From NCBI GenBank assembly GCA_963573305.1, contig OY754334.1, positions 87,603,848 to 87,667,847 on the forward strand: 64,000 bases of DNA, given 5' to 3'. Below are positions 45,681 through 57,655 of the stretch, one piece after another. A program made the position numbers and the translations under genes. Under the pieces are notes generated by a model. The model was not told the DNA's origin. It ran no database searches and saw only the letters and a list, made by a program, of their open reading frames with translations. Position 1 is the first letter of the stretch. Each line of letters opens with the position of its first letter. The stretch comes from Pyrrhosoma nymphula (taxonomy: Eukaryota > Arthropoda > Insecta > Odonata > Coenagrionidae).

Positions 45681-47569
45681 ACACTCAAACTTCATCGAGT
45701 GACGTGGGAGTCCATTGTTGCCACATTTTATCGCACTCGACGGTAGGGTATGACGGCCTTAGGAGAAGAGGAAATTTGGCAACAGAACTGCTTTGCTGCT
45801 CGAAACGAAAGTATTGACAGAGGGGAAAAGTAAAAATTACACAGATTCACAAAGTAATCCCCCAGGACGACCTTTTACCGCAACCTTCAGAGCAAGCCTC
45901 TAGACACTAGCAACCAATGATTCCGCAGTATCACTCCTCGAAAGTTCACACGGAAGGAATGCCTAAAACAAATGAGTAGATAAAGAAGACTCGGGAGTCA
46001 CAGAGAACTTCCTCGACTGACCCGACAGCATATTCAAGCACCGCCTTCAGGACGGGAAGGAAAAATGTACACACGAAGAGCACTGGACGCGAACGAAGTG
46101 GACGCACTCCTGAAGCATGAATCGTTCGAACCACCCGAATGACGAATCGCAAACGCCCCGGCGCGCACAATTGAAACGAAAGCCCGCATTAAAAGGTCCC
46201 ATATCCACGGGTACGAAACCATGACTGAGGGGACCCTCGAGCATGCATGAAAGGGACCGAATGATAATAGAACCACGAGAGAAGGGCCCTTCTCGGAACA
46301 TCCTCCACAGGGCTTCCTCTGGGACCGACTGGATTCCGACGCACTAAACCTGAAATATAGAGGAGGTCCCAAAACACAATTCTCAACTCCCACTTGAATT
46401 CCCTTTTTCCTCATCCTGCCCTCCTCCTTCCACCCGCTCCTGGCAAAAAGAGGATCGCGACAGGGGGGGAACATTTCAGAGCCGCATTATATACAACTAT
46501 ATTCAAGTTGGGATAAAGCTAGTCTCCCGCGGCGTAGCTTCGTACAAAGCTCTTTCATGCTAAAATTACGCAGTAAACTCTACGTTTTCAAGCAAAATTA
46601 CGCTATGCGACTATACTATATTTCAAATATCTTTGCGACTAATTGTAAGCTTCGTGTGCTTTCGTGACGGTCCGAGCGTTTTCCCATTTTTGGCTGCGGG
46701 AAGTTCTTCCACCTCTCCCCTACCCGGGAATTTACTCTACGACGAGTACTGCCTCCGAGACCCAGCGGACGAGCTCCGCTCGAATGTAGCGATGGCTCAA
46801 AAACGTGTCAAGTGCTCGGACAATAAAGGTAGTACCCCAGCGACTCAGGTTCAGGAATAAAAGGATAAGGAGTGAGAGGGGAAAAGGGCAGAATAACAGG
46901 TCCCGAGCGGTGTGGGCGAGGACGGTAAAGGTGAGACGCCATAGTGCGGGGGTGTATGTACACCTTTCAAAACAAGCATCAACTAATTACATACGGAGTG
47001 GGGTCCATGGGAGAAAGGGTTTCGATTTCCACGTATGTTAGGTCATTGCCTGTCCATGACATGTGGTTTTTGAAGTTCACGTGTGAGGTAGGTGGCCTAT
47101 GCTTCATTAACGGTCACAGCAGAGCGGCTTTAGGATCGTATTCAATATCACAAAGACGAATGGATACATTGACGGTATAATTTTACTTGCCCACTCGTTA
47201 GAAGGATGAAAGTTCTGGTTAAATATGAACACTTACCGACAAAGAGTAGCATCATTCGTTACAGTAGTAAGCCACTGAGCCTACGAACAATATAGGACAG
47301 GATGGATAATTAATTCTCACTCTTTAAGGAACTTGGGTCGTTGTCTTCGCTTTAACTGTTGATTTAATATTACTCTGGAATAATCGTGACATTTTAACTA
47401 TAAGCCAATTATGCCTCTAGGCATGGATGGGCGGTACGTGCTGAAGCATCGCTGATGTTTAAAAGAAAGTTTAACGCAATCGTACTCCAGGACTACAGAT
47501 GGGACTGTCCAAACACCTACCATTCTATCAGCAGCAATCGAAATGCTGATGATGACCCAGTTAGAATAA
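45681..47569. other. no recognisable gene; G/C-richer block about 45880-46480
   Basis: Overlapping minus-strand frames of 74, 146, 84 and 65 residues share the block. Their mutual overlap and lack of motifs argue against coding. A second G/C-rich part lies near 46640-47010. Confidence 0.35.
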
Positions 47570-47850
47570 GGGCTGATGAAATATTCATTTGCTGTTTTCC
47601 CACCTTAAAAAGACTCCTCACATTATTTCTCTTATTCGCTCAGCAAGTTTCTCACCTCTATTCATTCCGTATGATTAATGCTTTTTTCTCCCTCTTCCTC
47701 GCTTGCCCAAAAATGTCAACTCCAATACCGATTTCAACATCCACTCGCCACTATATACTCGTTTTAATCTACCTCCCTTGCGTTCTCCTAATAACCTGCA
47801 CCAACTTCCTTTCCTCCTCTTCCATTCCAAATACTTCAATGTTCTTCCGT
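47570..47850 (-). mobile_element. possible very degenerate RTE-A copy
   Basis: The order of pyrimidine-rich blocks (cctctattcattccgtatga; ctccctcttcctcgcttgcc; ctaataacctgcaccaactt) is that of RTE-A, but identity is low and no terminus is visible. Confidence 0.3.
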
Positions 47851-49489
47851 GACCCGGTGCCTACAAAAGCATAGACAACTACCTTTAAAAACGCAACAAA
47901 TATCGAAACTTTACCATAAGCGTCACTAAAACACATCACCCATCAGGATAGCTTCCACCACGACTATAACAATACCAAGATTCCCTATAAAAAGGCCCGT
48001 TCCTTTTATGTATCTTACTTTATAATTTCGTGACCTTTGATTCAGTCGTTGAAATGTAAAATGATAAATTTCAAGGTATCAATAATATGGGTGGAGAACG
48101 GAAGGAATTGAGCTGAGGTAAGAAAGAAATAACACAAGGGAGAACCAATATAAGCGCTCAGTAATGAGGAAAGCAGACCTAAGTGGCTCGTCACAACTAA
48201 CCCCGAGCGATAAAATACTGGCATATAACCTTCTGTGGATAACTTCCATTGGGTATATAACTTAACTTTTTTCCACAGATATGGAAAATATATCGTTCAC
48301 AAGGAACACATGTTAAAGCCATAAGCCCTTAACACATTCTTTACTCAAAGATAACATCTAAAGTATCACCCCCTCCCTCATAAACGCTATCTAGTATCTT
48401 CTGAAGAACGCATTCCATAAAGATGAGCATGATCAAGTGACGACGACCAGGGCCCCGGTAGAAAGATGAGAACGCTATCCACGGCGCATCTTGACGCTTT
48501 ACATCCTCCCAGATCCAGCTCCCGTGCAAAGCCGCACTACAGCATCAGGCGATTGACACTCTACGGGAGAGGCCGACGTAAACGAGAGATGCTCCAAATG
48601 CTGCCGACATTTCCTGAGCATTCAACTGCTGGCTAAGTTTGTAGGAGCGAGATTTTTCCCTTGTCATAATAGACACCACATTCGAATTTTACATAAAAAA
48701 TTAAGCCGTATTAGTGTACCCTGAAATGAACGCTTAATCAACGCTCGTTTAGAGAAAGTAAGAAACATGCTCAAAAACCGGCGTATTTTGCACCGGCGGC
48801 AGAGTGTTTATTCACCTTCAAAAGAAACCACGTATCTACCAGAGGCATAGACAGTCAAATTTTGCTGTTTAGGGAATCGGTAAAATAGCTTGTCTTTCGC
48901 AGTCATTGCTGTCAGTATGATTTGACTCGCAAAGTGTGCAAACCTATTACATGCATTTCCCACCAAAATATCATAAACTAATTCAAGTTGGCATATTTCT
49001 TTTATTGCTTTTTAACAGACTTTGGGTACGTAATCCTTAAATCTGAATGGCACTTTTCAAAACTGTAAAAAACATCTGAACAACCAAGGAGGTTAAATTG
49101 AAATGTATGTTTCTTTTCTAACCTCCTTGTAAAAAATAAAACAAGGTTATAATTTAAATAGTACCATAGAGTAATCTTAAGTGATAGTATGTACCCACCG
49201 AACAACCATAAAAGTAAGATTCACCTACACCACTGGCATATCAAATGAAAAGTAGGCCACTCATGAGTCGGACTTGTAATTTTCTCTCTCTTCTTCACAA
49301 AATTGTCCACTTTTCAACATTGAATGAGGCGATCGGTAGACTAACTCTAATTATAGTAATGGTACGCTGACGTATGTAGAAACGTAGATACTGAATTTAT
49401 ATTATCTAACGTCAAACGACACAGATAATAACTCCTCAAAAAGTAAAGACTGATCGTAAAAATATTACTAAATGTAGGAAAGCAATAAG
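47851..49489. other. no gene; small hairpin at 49085-49129
   Basis: The segment caaggaggtta (49085-49095) is perfectly complementary to taacctccttg (49119-49129), giving an 11-bp stem with a 23-base loop. The remainder is A/T-rich and featureless. Confidence 0.4.
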
Positions 49490-49745
49490 CTTATGGTTTG
49501 GTGTGGCGGGTCCGCGTGAAGGAACATTCGCGAGCCCAAAGCATTCGCCAAGACCCTGGAGGCGGTCGGCGGGCGATGATGTACGAAAGCAGTTGAGGGG
49601 CGCCAAGGTCGCCGGATTGGACGGGGGACTCCTTCATAAGGCGGAGACCAGCTTGGAAGAAACCAGTGTGCATATTGTCTTTGCCCGTGTGTGTATCGTA
49701 GGCACAATGTATTGATGCCGCGCTCACGCGGTCGTGCTTGCCGAA
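49490..49745. other. G/C-rich island in A/T-rich DNA
   Basis: A sharply bounded block richer in G, C and CpG than either flank. Frames of 70-79 residues are open on both strands. It could be a host exon, a processed pseudogene or part of an element. No motif allows a choice. Confidence 0.4.
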
Positions 49746-50117
49746 ATAAATATAACCTCTCCTGGAAAAGTAGTGCGTATTAATTATACCAACCTCAACA
49801 CATTTGGCACTTATTTTTTTCCACTAACAGAACTGAACGTTTTCCCTAACCAGCATAAAGAGCAGAGCCCGCAAAACAAAGATAGAAAATCCCAAAACTT
49901 CGTGCACATTATTTATTAATATCCACTTTTAACTATTTAATAAAGTAATTGGGCCATACATATCCTGACCACTAACCGTAAATGGAAACCGCGCCAAACG
50001 CTCCAGCGAGTAAAGTGATGCATAACTAGTAAATGAAATATGTACCGAGAAAACAGAGAGCAATCAACACTAATCTAATTAAGACTGCACCATTATCTAC
50101 CAAGTTTTAAATATTGC
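49746..50117. other. no recognisable gene
   Basis: A/T-rich sequence without recognised features. Confidence 0.4.
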
Positions 50118-50167
50118 CTTATGGTAAATACATTTTATCGTGCACGATAAAATGTATTTACCATAAG
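50118..50167. repeat. perfect 50-bp palindrome
   Basis: cttatggtaaatacatttta (50118-50137) is followed by tcgtgcacga and then the exact complement, with no loop. The symmetry centre is the gtgcac at 50140-50145. Imperfect symmetry extends about six bases further on each side. Such a structure can extrude as a cruciform. Confidence 0.9.
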
Positions 50168-52799
50168 CGAATAATATGAGCGATCCACTGCATCAACTAC
50201 ACAATAGCTATAAGAAAAATTCGGCTGAACAAGTAACAATTGAATTCTACGGAATTTTGACTGAAATTAAAGAGCAAACAATACATAAATCCTAGTTCTC
50301 ACAACGATAACACGGAGTGAACTGCATTCCCTAACTCAGAACTGTAATAATGATAACTCAGCGGGCACCAAACGGAATCAACCGAACGTATTCGTCAAAA
50401 ACAAATAGAATAATTGATTGATATTGAATTGAAAACTCCCTAATTTATTATTTATGATAGTTTTAAGTTATCCAATGTACATACCATGTGTAAATTTACC
50501 ATTATTTATGGTGAAATTGTGACAGCTTAAATTATGCATTTTTTCTTGCTGTAATATCCATATTAAAGCAATAGACATTAATTTATTCATTTGATAAGAA
50601 ATTGATTCACATGGACAATAATGAAGAGAAGGGATTGATATTATGCTTTAATAATCAGCAGTTACTCGGCGAAAAAATTTTAAACGAACATTAGTCAGAA
50701 ATACTTGGGTAGCTGCAAGTATATCTGCGAAGAGATATTAATTGAGAACTAATTGAGAACTGATAAGAGAACTGATTTTTAAGGTTACGTCACACGTTCC
50801 TTTAACTGTAAATCCAACGAACAAACAGAGTAAACGCTGCCGCGAATAATTGAATACTAAGAGAAGAAGTGGCGTGTTTAAGGGAAGTAAAAGAAAAACA
50901 AAATTTCCCTCGCTGAAGCAGACCCCTTTAATCGAAAACAACTTTCCCACTGAAATTCAATGCTAAATGTTTTTTGAAAAACGAATTATTACATTCAATG
51001 GGAAAAATACCACCGATGACATTGGATTTCAATAATTCTGCGTGGTAATGAACGCCGAATAAACATGCGAGGAATAATAACAAGACAAAACACTTTCAGT
51101 ACCACTATGCGAAAATTTGTGATTACAGCGTTGAATGAATGTAATACACAATCTGGAACGCAATTTTCAACATTAACTCTGCGATGTAAACGCAACTGAC
51201 ACTTTTCCAATGCAAAATTTTGCGAACATTTTAAAATAAAGTATTGTATCTATCAATGCAATACACTAAGTGGAACACGATTTTGAATTAAAACGTTTTT
51301 ACACAGGGCCCAATAAGAATAATATTAACCGTTTATTCCACTTACTCCAATGCTAATAGAGTTGTTAATAATTAATTAACCAACTACACTGCTCGTTTGT
51401 CTCGGTTCATCGTACTATGCTTGGCTTGTCCAGGCGGATTACCAAGGTATTGTTTTGGGGATATCCGAAAAAATTTCGGAATGTGATTAAACACATTTTC
51501 AGCGTAATGGGAACGTAGTTATCGCCGCGCCAGATGCGCGAGTACCGTGCCGGAGAGCAATACTCTCCACAACCAGTGTAGTGACTGTTGAGTAATTATT
51601 TTGACGGAGGAGTAGTAGTGAATGTTTATGTGAAAGGGGGAAACTTAAGAACTAGGAGTGTGAAATATAGCGAACAAGATAAAATTAGATTAAAAAATAA
51701 ATAAAAAGAATAAGAATTTTTGGTTAAGCTATTTTTGACTTACGAGTAAATTATTTTATATATTTTTGTTGTATTTTTTTAATTAAGAGGTGTCATTGTG
51801 AATTTTTATGGAAGTATATATATTTGAATTATTTTTTATATATTTTTCCCCTCTCCTGTTAATTTATTTTGTTGAACGTATTTTATTATATATGTAGTTA
51901 TTATTATTTTACAATAAATTTATTCGTTATTATTATTTTTTTGGCGTAATAGTTCCCGCGATCTTATATAAGTCCTCCGATTTAGTCCACCTTCGGAGTT
52001 AGTCGATTGTATATAGTAAGCTACTTTCATTTGACAACAATTTACTTAGCGTTCCCTGGTTAGGTCAGCAAGTCCATGAACGAACAGCGTATAGAATTAT
52101 TGGTATACGATGCAACGGCGTGGTCCTCTTCAGTCAGGACTATCAGAAGAGAAGAGGTCGAAATCACCTGCTAAAGATAGGGCAATGTGCCATTACACAC
52201 ACGTACCTCTTCACTGAAATGAATACACCATATCGTAGTGTTATTACGAGGTCTCTTTGGCTTGAGCACACATCACGCTGAAATGTGTTAGACGCCGAGT
52301 GGTGCTCCAAAAGTAAGGGATTAGGACAACATGGCAGAATGATTCCCAAGCACCTATGAAGCAACAGGGACATGCTGTGAAAGCCACAATTCAAGGTGTC
52401 ATTCGTCTTTCGATTTCAAAAAGTTCATACCGTGGCATATTCCTATGCATAGGCTAAGGAGGTAATACTTTTTTATTGACGTTCACCGTCCCATTCATAT
52501 GTATGAACTATTGTATTCAATTTATGACTATTAAAAGGCTGACTGAAAATAATGAATGATAGGTAACTAAAATCCATTGCCTGATGATGTATTATTGCAT
52601 TAAAATATTAGCATTTCCATGTTAAACAATTGCACCTTTATTCAGGTTAAGCCGATGTCTAGTAGACATTAGGTCCTGCAATTAAGTTTACATATAGCAC
52701 TTGAATTATTGAGATGAAGAGTATATAATGACGAATTCATACTCGCGCACTCGTGAGAAATTTTAGGTTAATTATCCCAGCATAATGAAACTATAAATT
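50168..52799. other. no recognisable gene; very A/T-rich 51640-51950
   Basis: 51640-51950 is T-rich with att repeats, which could be a LINE 3' UTR and tail, but no coding piece supports this. The rest shows nothing recognisable. Confidence 0.35.
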
Positions 52800-53330
52800 T
52801 GATTTTTTCAGGCTTGACTTCGTGGAAGTGATAGATATCCATTTAAAATAAAAAACTTTGTACTTTTCCACACTTTATTTAAAAACTGCGACCTGTTTCA
52901 CCTTAATAAGGCATCTCCTGGCACATTCCGAAGCTTAGAGCATGCAATATATACCCAGAGAAAGTTAAAAAATGGTGGGGGTTGGTTTGAAATGGGGGAG
53001 AGAGGAGCAGGGCGGTTAGGGCTTGGCAGAGTGAGAAGAGGTGGTGGAAAATTGCGAGAGAAAAGGAATGAAAGGGAATAGAGGGAAGACAGTGGAAGGA
53101 GTAGAAGGTCACAAAGTTATTCTGTTTTCTATTTTTTTAAAGTAAAGATTGGTTAAAAGTCCCAGCCCAAACATATGTGACTGAAGGGCAAGGAAAGTAG
53201 GCTAAAATCTACCGAAACAATGATTCAGAATGTGCCAGAAGATGCCTTATTAAGGTGAAACCGGTCGAAGTTTTTAAATGAAGTGTGGAAAAGTACAGTT
53301 TTTTAATCAAAATGGATAAGGAAACCAGGT
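52800..53330. mobile_element. foldback element, Penelope-like termini around a 290-base spacer
   Basis: The left arm is about 52847-52932 and the right arm about 53228-53310, inverted copies of about 80-85 bases (ttccacactttatt ... ggcacattc / gaatgtgcc ... aagtgtggaa). The spacer is purine-rich on the plus strand and codes for nothing recognisable. The left flank matches that of the element at 31680. Each arm has the hammerhead-like motif, on opposite strands (52890-52920 minus, 53236-53266 plus). This looks like two Penelope-like termini in head-to-head orientation that captured or retained a spacer. Confidence 0.65.
53236..53266 (+). ncRNA. hammerhead-ribozyme-like core
   Basis: In order: CAGAAGA (53236-53242; one change, U4 to A, from CUGANGA), TG, stem II CCTT-att-AAGG (53245-53255), T, GAAA (53257-53260), CCGGTC (53261-53266) giving a two-base-pair helix III with the GTC cleavage site. 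Helix I is not clearly formed by the flanks. The minus-strand copy in the left arm reads CAGGAGA, the same stem II, and GAAACAGGTC. The changed U4 is normally essential, so the present sequence is probably inactive. Confidence 0.4.
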
Positions 53331-53384
53331 TGACTAATGACTAAGTTCAATAAAATTCGCGAAAATACAAATGCACATCATTAC

Positions 53385-53604
53385 GGCCGTCCTACACGGG
53401 GCACTTAATAATTGAGTATTTTTATGCACAGAAATTGCGAGAACGCAGGCACGGAATAAGAGAAGAGGCTATTTTCTCATTTTTCGTTTAGGCATTTGCG
53501 CATGAATTCCAGTAATTCACTGCTTTACACGACGCAATTTTCAACTCGCATCTACACATATATCAGATTGTGCAATAAAGTGCCTCACATAAAACGGAAC
53601 GGCC
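53385..53604. mobile_element. MITE with terminal inverted repeats, copy 1
   Basis: The ends ggccgtcctacacggggcac (53385) and the inverted gtgcctcacataaaacggaa plus cggcc (to 53604) are imperfect inverted repeats. The interior matches the element at 59977-60194 over most of its length (shared cagattgtgcaat, tttacacgacgcaatttt). About 220 bases, no coding capacity: a non-autonomous DNA transposon of unassigned superfamily. Confidence 0.6.
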
Positions 53605-55094
53605 TTTCGAAAAAGGAAATACATAGAATGGATAGGAAGCCTCATTACCAGGTGAACTGAAGGACATTATCACATTATAACGTACAAATTCAAAACAAGC
53701 ATTGGAGCTGACTTTTGCATATTTAATTCGCAAGACATTAAATTGGGAGCAGGGCTACCAATTTAATGTCTTGCGTGACCAGTGACACAGTGCAGTGACA
53801 CGAACTATGTATCACTGATTTGCTGCTTGAAACCATTTATTACGTCTGCCATCCTCGGCGAAGATGGGAGATATTGACTGCGAGCTACCATATTTTTATT
53901 CATCGAAACATAGCAGGGCTAGTTACATCCTTGTCTTGCAATATGATTCATTCATATCTTTCGGCTAAAGAGTGAATACACGCCAAATTAATGTTTCTTA
54001 CATGTTTTTAACTTTATGTAAACTTACGCTCTCCCGGCATGGGGATCAGCATGAAGCGACAGCTGACGTCACGTGGCTAGTTCATTATCTAGACGTCACG
54101 GGGAGGATGTCACTGCAGTACATTTTGGCATCATTCAAAACCATCAATTTTCGACGCGTGTAGCAATGAAACCAAGCAACGTAGAGAAGTGGAGCCAACA
54201 GGCTTTTATTTAAGTTTTCGAGCTAATTGCAGCAAACTTAGTTTTTAAATTAATAGACTTCCCCAATGCCTTTGCTGTGACATTGGCAACGAGCCCATCT
54301 ATGTTCAGTTTTACGCCCATTGTGACGACCAGGTATTCTGCGTGACATTTGATGCGCAGGCACCAACAAGGTGTCTCGGTTATTGGCCTCGTAGAACAAC
54401 GGCCAGCGTGTTTTTCTTCAAGCACTTTGGACTAGAGACGCCCTGAGCGGAGAAAGTTGTCTCCACAGCGAACAAACATTCGGGCTATTCCACCATTTTG
54501 GAACCCAATTGAACACGGGAACTCGAAGTTATCATTAAAACTACATAGAAGAGTGATTCTAAGGTCAATCAGTCGAAACTTATTTACGTCGAAAGAAGTT
54601 TGCAGATTACGAAATGATAATTGTAAAAACATTTCATTGCGAAACCCTGCTAGTAATTATAGGATATCGCTCTAGTATGTAGTGCTTACCGTCATTATGT
54701 TGGACAATCACGGTTAACGTAGAATTTCAACGGTTCACCACCCTAAAATCAACTGAATACGGTAGGTGAAATTTTCCAAATCCATAAGTAATAAGGAAAT
54801 TTTGAAGGACAAATATCACTTTCCATTTCACTTCTCCGTCCCCCACGCGTCTGAGGTTCGAAATGGCGAATTAGTCCGCTTATATAGATACCGGGGATTT
54901 ATTGTCAATAACTCCGAGGCGAGTGACGTCAGACACGGAAAGAGTGCCGATATAGTCTGATAAGCCTACGTTTAAGTGTCACATCTCTTGCCAAAATCAT
55001 TTGCGTCCCCGAGATTTCTATATAACAGTATACGCACATTGTAAGTATCCGTATCCTTAGGTGAATAACATGCTTAATCTAATTATGCATGCCT
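53605..55094. other. no recognisable gene
   Basis: An inverted pair caagacattaaattgg / ccaatttaatgtcttg at about 53731-53775 forms a short hairpin. No frame shows a known domain. Confidence 0.4.
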
Positions 55095-55690
55095 CCATTT
55101 TTATTAGGTGATCTACCGGTTAAGGTAGATTCTAGTGGAGCTAAGTAAAAAACCCTCTAGATTTTTACATGTCCCTTAATGGCAGAACCCTGTCTACCAC
55201 TGTTTCTTTTTCGTCTCAGCATATTTCCTACCCTTCTTTATCCTGACCCAGAAACCTATTCCCTTTCTTCCCTTTTCCCGCTCACCCAAAATCCTCCCTT
55301 GTACTGCATTCTTAATTTGTACAAAACCATCCAATTAAACCCTTCGCCCCTCATTACTCCCCTCCAACCACCTACATTGCCTCTTCCAAATCGCACCCAG
55401 AACTTTCCTCTCCTCACCCACGATACCAAGCAATTCCTCGTTTGTCTTCCTTTCCGTCTAACGCACCTTCTTCACCCTCCTCCGCACTCACATCTCGCAC
55501 GCCTGCAACCTATTCTCATTCTTTCTCAAGAGTCCACGTTTCTGCCCCATACAACATTACTCTCCATGTCAAGCCTTTCATCAGCCCCTTTTTTACATCC
55601 TTACCCAAGGTCCCCGTTATCAGTTCCCTTTCATTACTGAACTCTTCCTTGTGCCAGTAAAACGACAAAGCGCTTCCCTTCCCTAACGTA
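55095..55690 (-). mobile_element. RTE-A, longest copy
   Basis: From a tttttattag tail and gatctaccggttaaggtaga, this copy extends through the whole tail and into the polymerase thumb. The minus-strand frame at 55516-55719 reads WHKEEFSNERELITGTLGKD and then KGLMKGLTWRVMLYGAETWT, the standard segment just before TLRKEDE in RTE/BovB polymerases. Because it reaches furthest 5', it fixes the family assignment. Frame changes occur near 55515 and later. The catalytic core is missing. Confidence 0.8.
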
Positions 55691-56331
55691 ATTAAATACT
55701 GCAAACGGCACTTAAACATAACTCCATCAAAAAAATTCCTAAGCCCTGGGCGTGCTTTTTAAATATTCCATGAGCTCACCTGGGTCCACCACGTGAACTT
55801 CGCAAATATGACCGTGTCCGACGTCACAACTTATTCTGGCACCACAAGCAATGCATTCCGTGTATAGCGGACGTCCTCATCTGCAAACATGCACGAAATT
55901 TTAGTGTGACAAAATATGGATCTGCGTGGTAGTTTATTCACTCTAGCGTAAAAAGGAGGCGACGAGAAAAAAAATGCCTCCTTTTAATCTGGTAAATACG
56001 GTGACGGCTGTGGAGAGGGTCCCACCGAAACTCGAGTTCGTTGTTGGGGTAAACGAGCGAACATGGGATAGAGGCACGGATGAGGGGGTACGAGGCGGAA
56101 CACTTTATCGCTAATACACCCGCGGATAAATTGGAAGTTATTCGAGGACCTCTGTTGCGGAGACCGGATGATTACTCTGGCTTTACGAGGGGATTGAGAA
56201 GAGCACCGTCCTTGGATGAGGGGGAGGACGACTCCCTCGCCGCCCGCAGGAGCTCATCCACTCACCTCCTGAGTGGGCGATGGGAGAGTAGGCGGCGTGC
56301 TTAGAAATGGTGAAGATATGAGAAAAAAGCC
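55691..56331. other. no recognisable gene
   Basis: Mixed composition, G/C-richer after 56000. A 74-residue plus-strand frame (56080-56304) has no known motif. Confidence 0.35.
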
Positions 56332-56870
56332 CTGCGATGGGTCGCTAGAGATGAGGAAGCATCGCTAGCTATGTGCTATCGCAAGATACGAGATGTGTAT
56401 TGTAAGCTACATGCGATGAATTGCTCGATACTTTCGCCAGCTAAGTGGGATGGGTCGCTTACCAAGTGCTATATCCAGCAAACGATGTGGAATGTACTAT
56501 AAGCTACTTGCTATGCAATGTTAGCCATTCTCACCATCTCCAGCTACCACCAGTAATGTGCTATGTATCGCAAGCGATGTTAGATGCATTGTAAGAGAAA
56601 TGCGATGCATTGCTAGCCATGCTGGTCATGCCAGAAATGTCCTATTTGTCGCCAGCGACGCGCTATATATCATAAACGAAGTGGAATTTTTCTCATGCTA
56701 TGTGGGATGGATCGCTAGCTATGTGCAATGGATCACCAGCGATGTGATATGCATCGCCAACTACGAGCAATGTATCGGTTTCGAGATAGCATGTATTGCT
56801 GGCTAGAAGTGATGTACTGTCATCGATTTGCAATCCACTTAAAGAGATGGATCGCAAGCAATGTGCCATG
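56332..56870 (+). repeat. degenerate 21-bp minisatellite
   Basis: About 25 diverged units of mostly 21 bases follow one another, for example tgctatgtatcgcaagcgat+g, tgcgatgcattgctagccat+g and tgcaatggatcaccagcgat+g. The consensus is close to tgcgatgcatcgctagcgat+g, whose inner part gcatcgctagcgatgc is its own reverse complement. Because 21 is a multiple of three, an 82-residue frame (56558-56806) stays open and shows a seven-residue periodicity of the CIASDVR kind. I read it as a by-product of the repeat, not a gene. Related, more diverged sequence may continue to about 57400 and occurs at 34440-34930. Confidence 0.75.
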
Positions 56871-57484
56871 TTACCATGATTCCTCAAAGCAACATCAACC
56901 TGCCCCAAAAAAAAGACTCCACGATGCGAAAACGAAGTGTTATACGCGATTTTGTGAGGAAAAACCGATGTGTATTGAACACCGCGATATAACTCACAGA
57001 CATTCAGTCTGTGGTACGTAAAGTATGGATGTGGAAGTCACGCCATTCGTAGCGAACACGACGTTACGATCCGGATACGACGCGAAAAGATAAGGCTAAC
57101 GTCATATCATTTAAAAAGCAGTTCACGTACGTGCATACAACATATGGCGTACGTAAGCCGTGGGATACTTTGTAAACATGCCGCAGGAGTATGGAGATGA
57201 CGAAGCGATGGGAATATTGCGTTGAAGGCTCATGCAAATAAGATACACAGCTTGAATTCTATGAGCGAGTTGGCTACGCAGAGTTAAATACACGCGATGT
57301 AATGACGTAAAAGCCATAAAAATGCAAAACATCTGTAAATGGGATGCATAATACAAATGCTACGCGCTATGTATTCACAAAAATGACGCGCGAGATGTAA
57401 AAATAAAGCTGTCAGATCACTACTTTGCCGAGACTATAATTCCACGTAGTGACGTATTAATATTACAAAACGAAATCAATACGA
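56871..57484. other. satellite-like remnants, no gene
   Basis: Motifs such as cgcgatgtaatgacg and gctacgcgctatgtatt echo the minisatellite, without a clear period. No gene is recognised. Confidence 0.35.
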
Positions 57485-57655
57485 TGATAATAAGGGTAAT
57501 AAACCGGTCACGGTAGGTTCAAATGGAAGAGAGTAAAAATCTTCCAAGTTTTCACAGGCGAAGGCTCACATCTCCTTACTCAATGTCTTTCTCCATCCAT
57601 GCATATGTCCAACCACTCTTCATCCCGTACATAAATCCTATTCCATAAATAAGAC
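57485..57655 (-). mobile_element. RTE-A 3' end, short copy
   Basis: After gataataagg the terminus is gtaataaaccggtcacggta, then aaaaatcttccaagttttca and atatgtccaaccactcttc, ending abruptly at ataaatcctattcc (57649). Coding strand is minus. Confidence 0.65.

Noticed and set aside
46034..46474. 146-codon minus-strand frame
   Set aside because: Three other frames overlap it and no motif is visible. It could be a host exon but I cannot support it.
56558..56806. 82-residue cysteine-rich repeat protein
   Set aside because: The seven-residue period is the translation of a 21-bp minisatellite, and the units outside this frame are broken.
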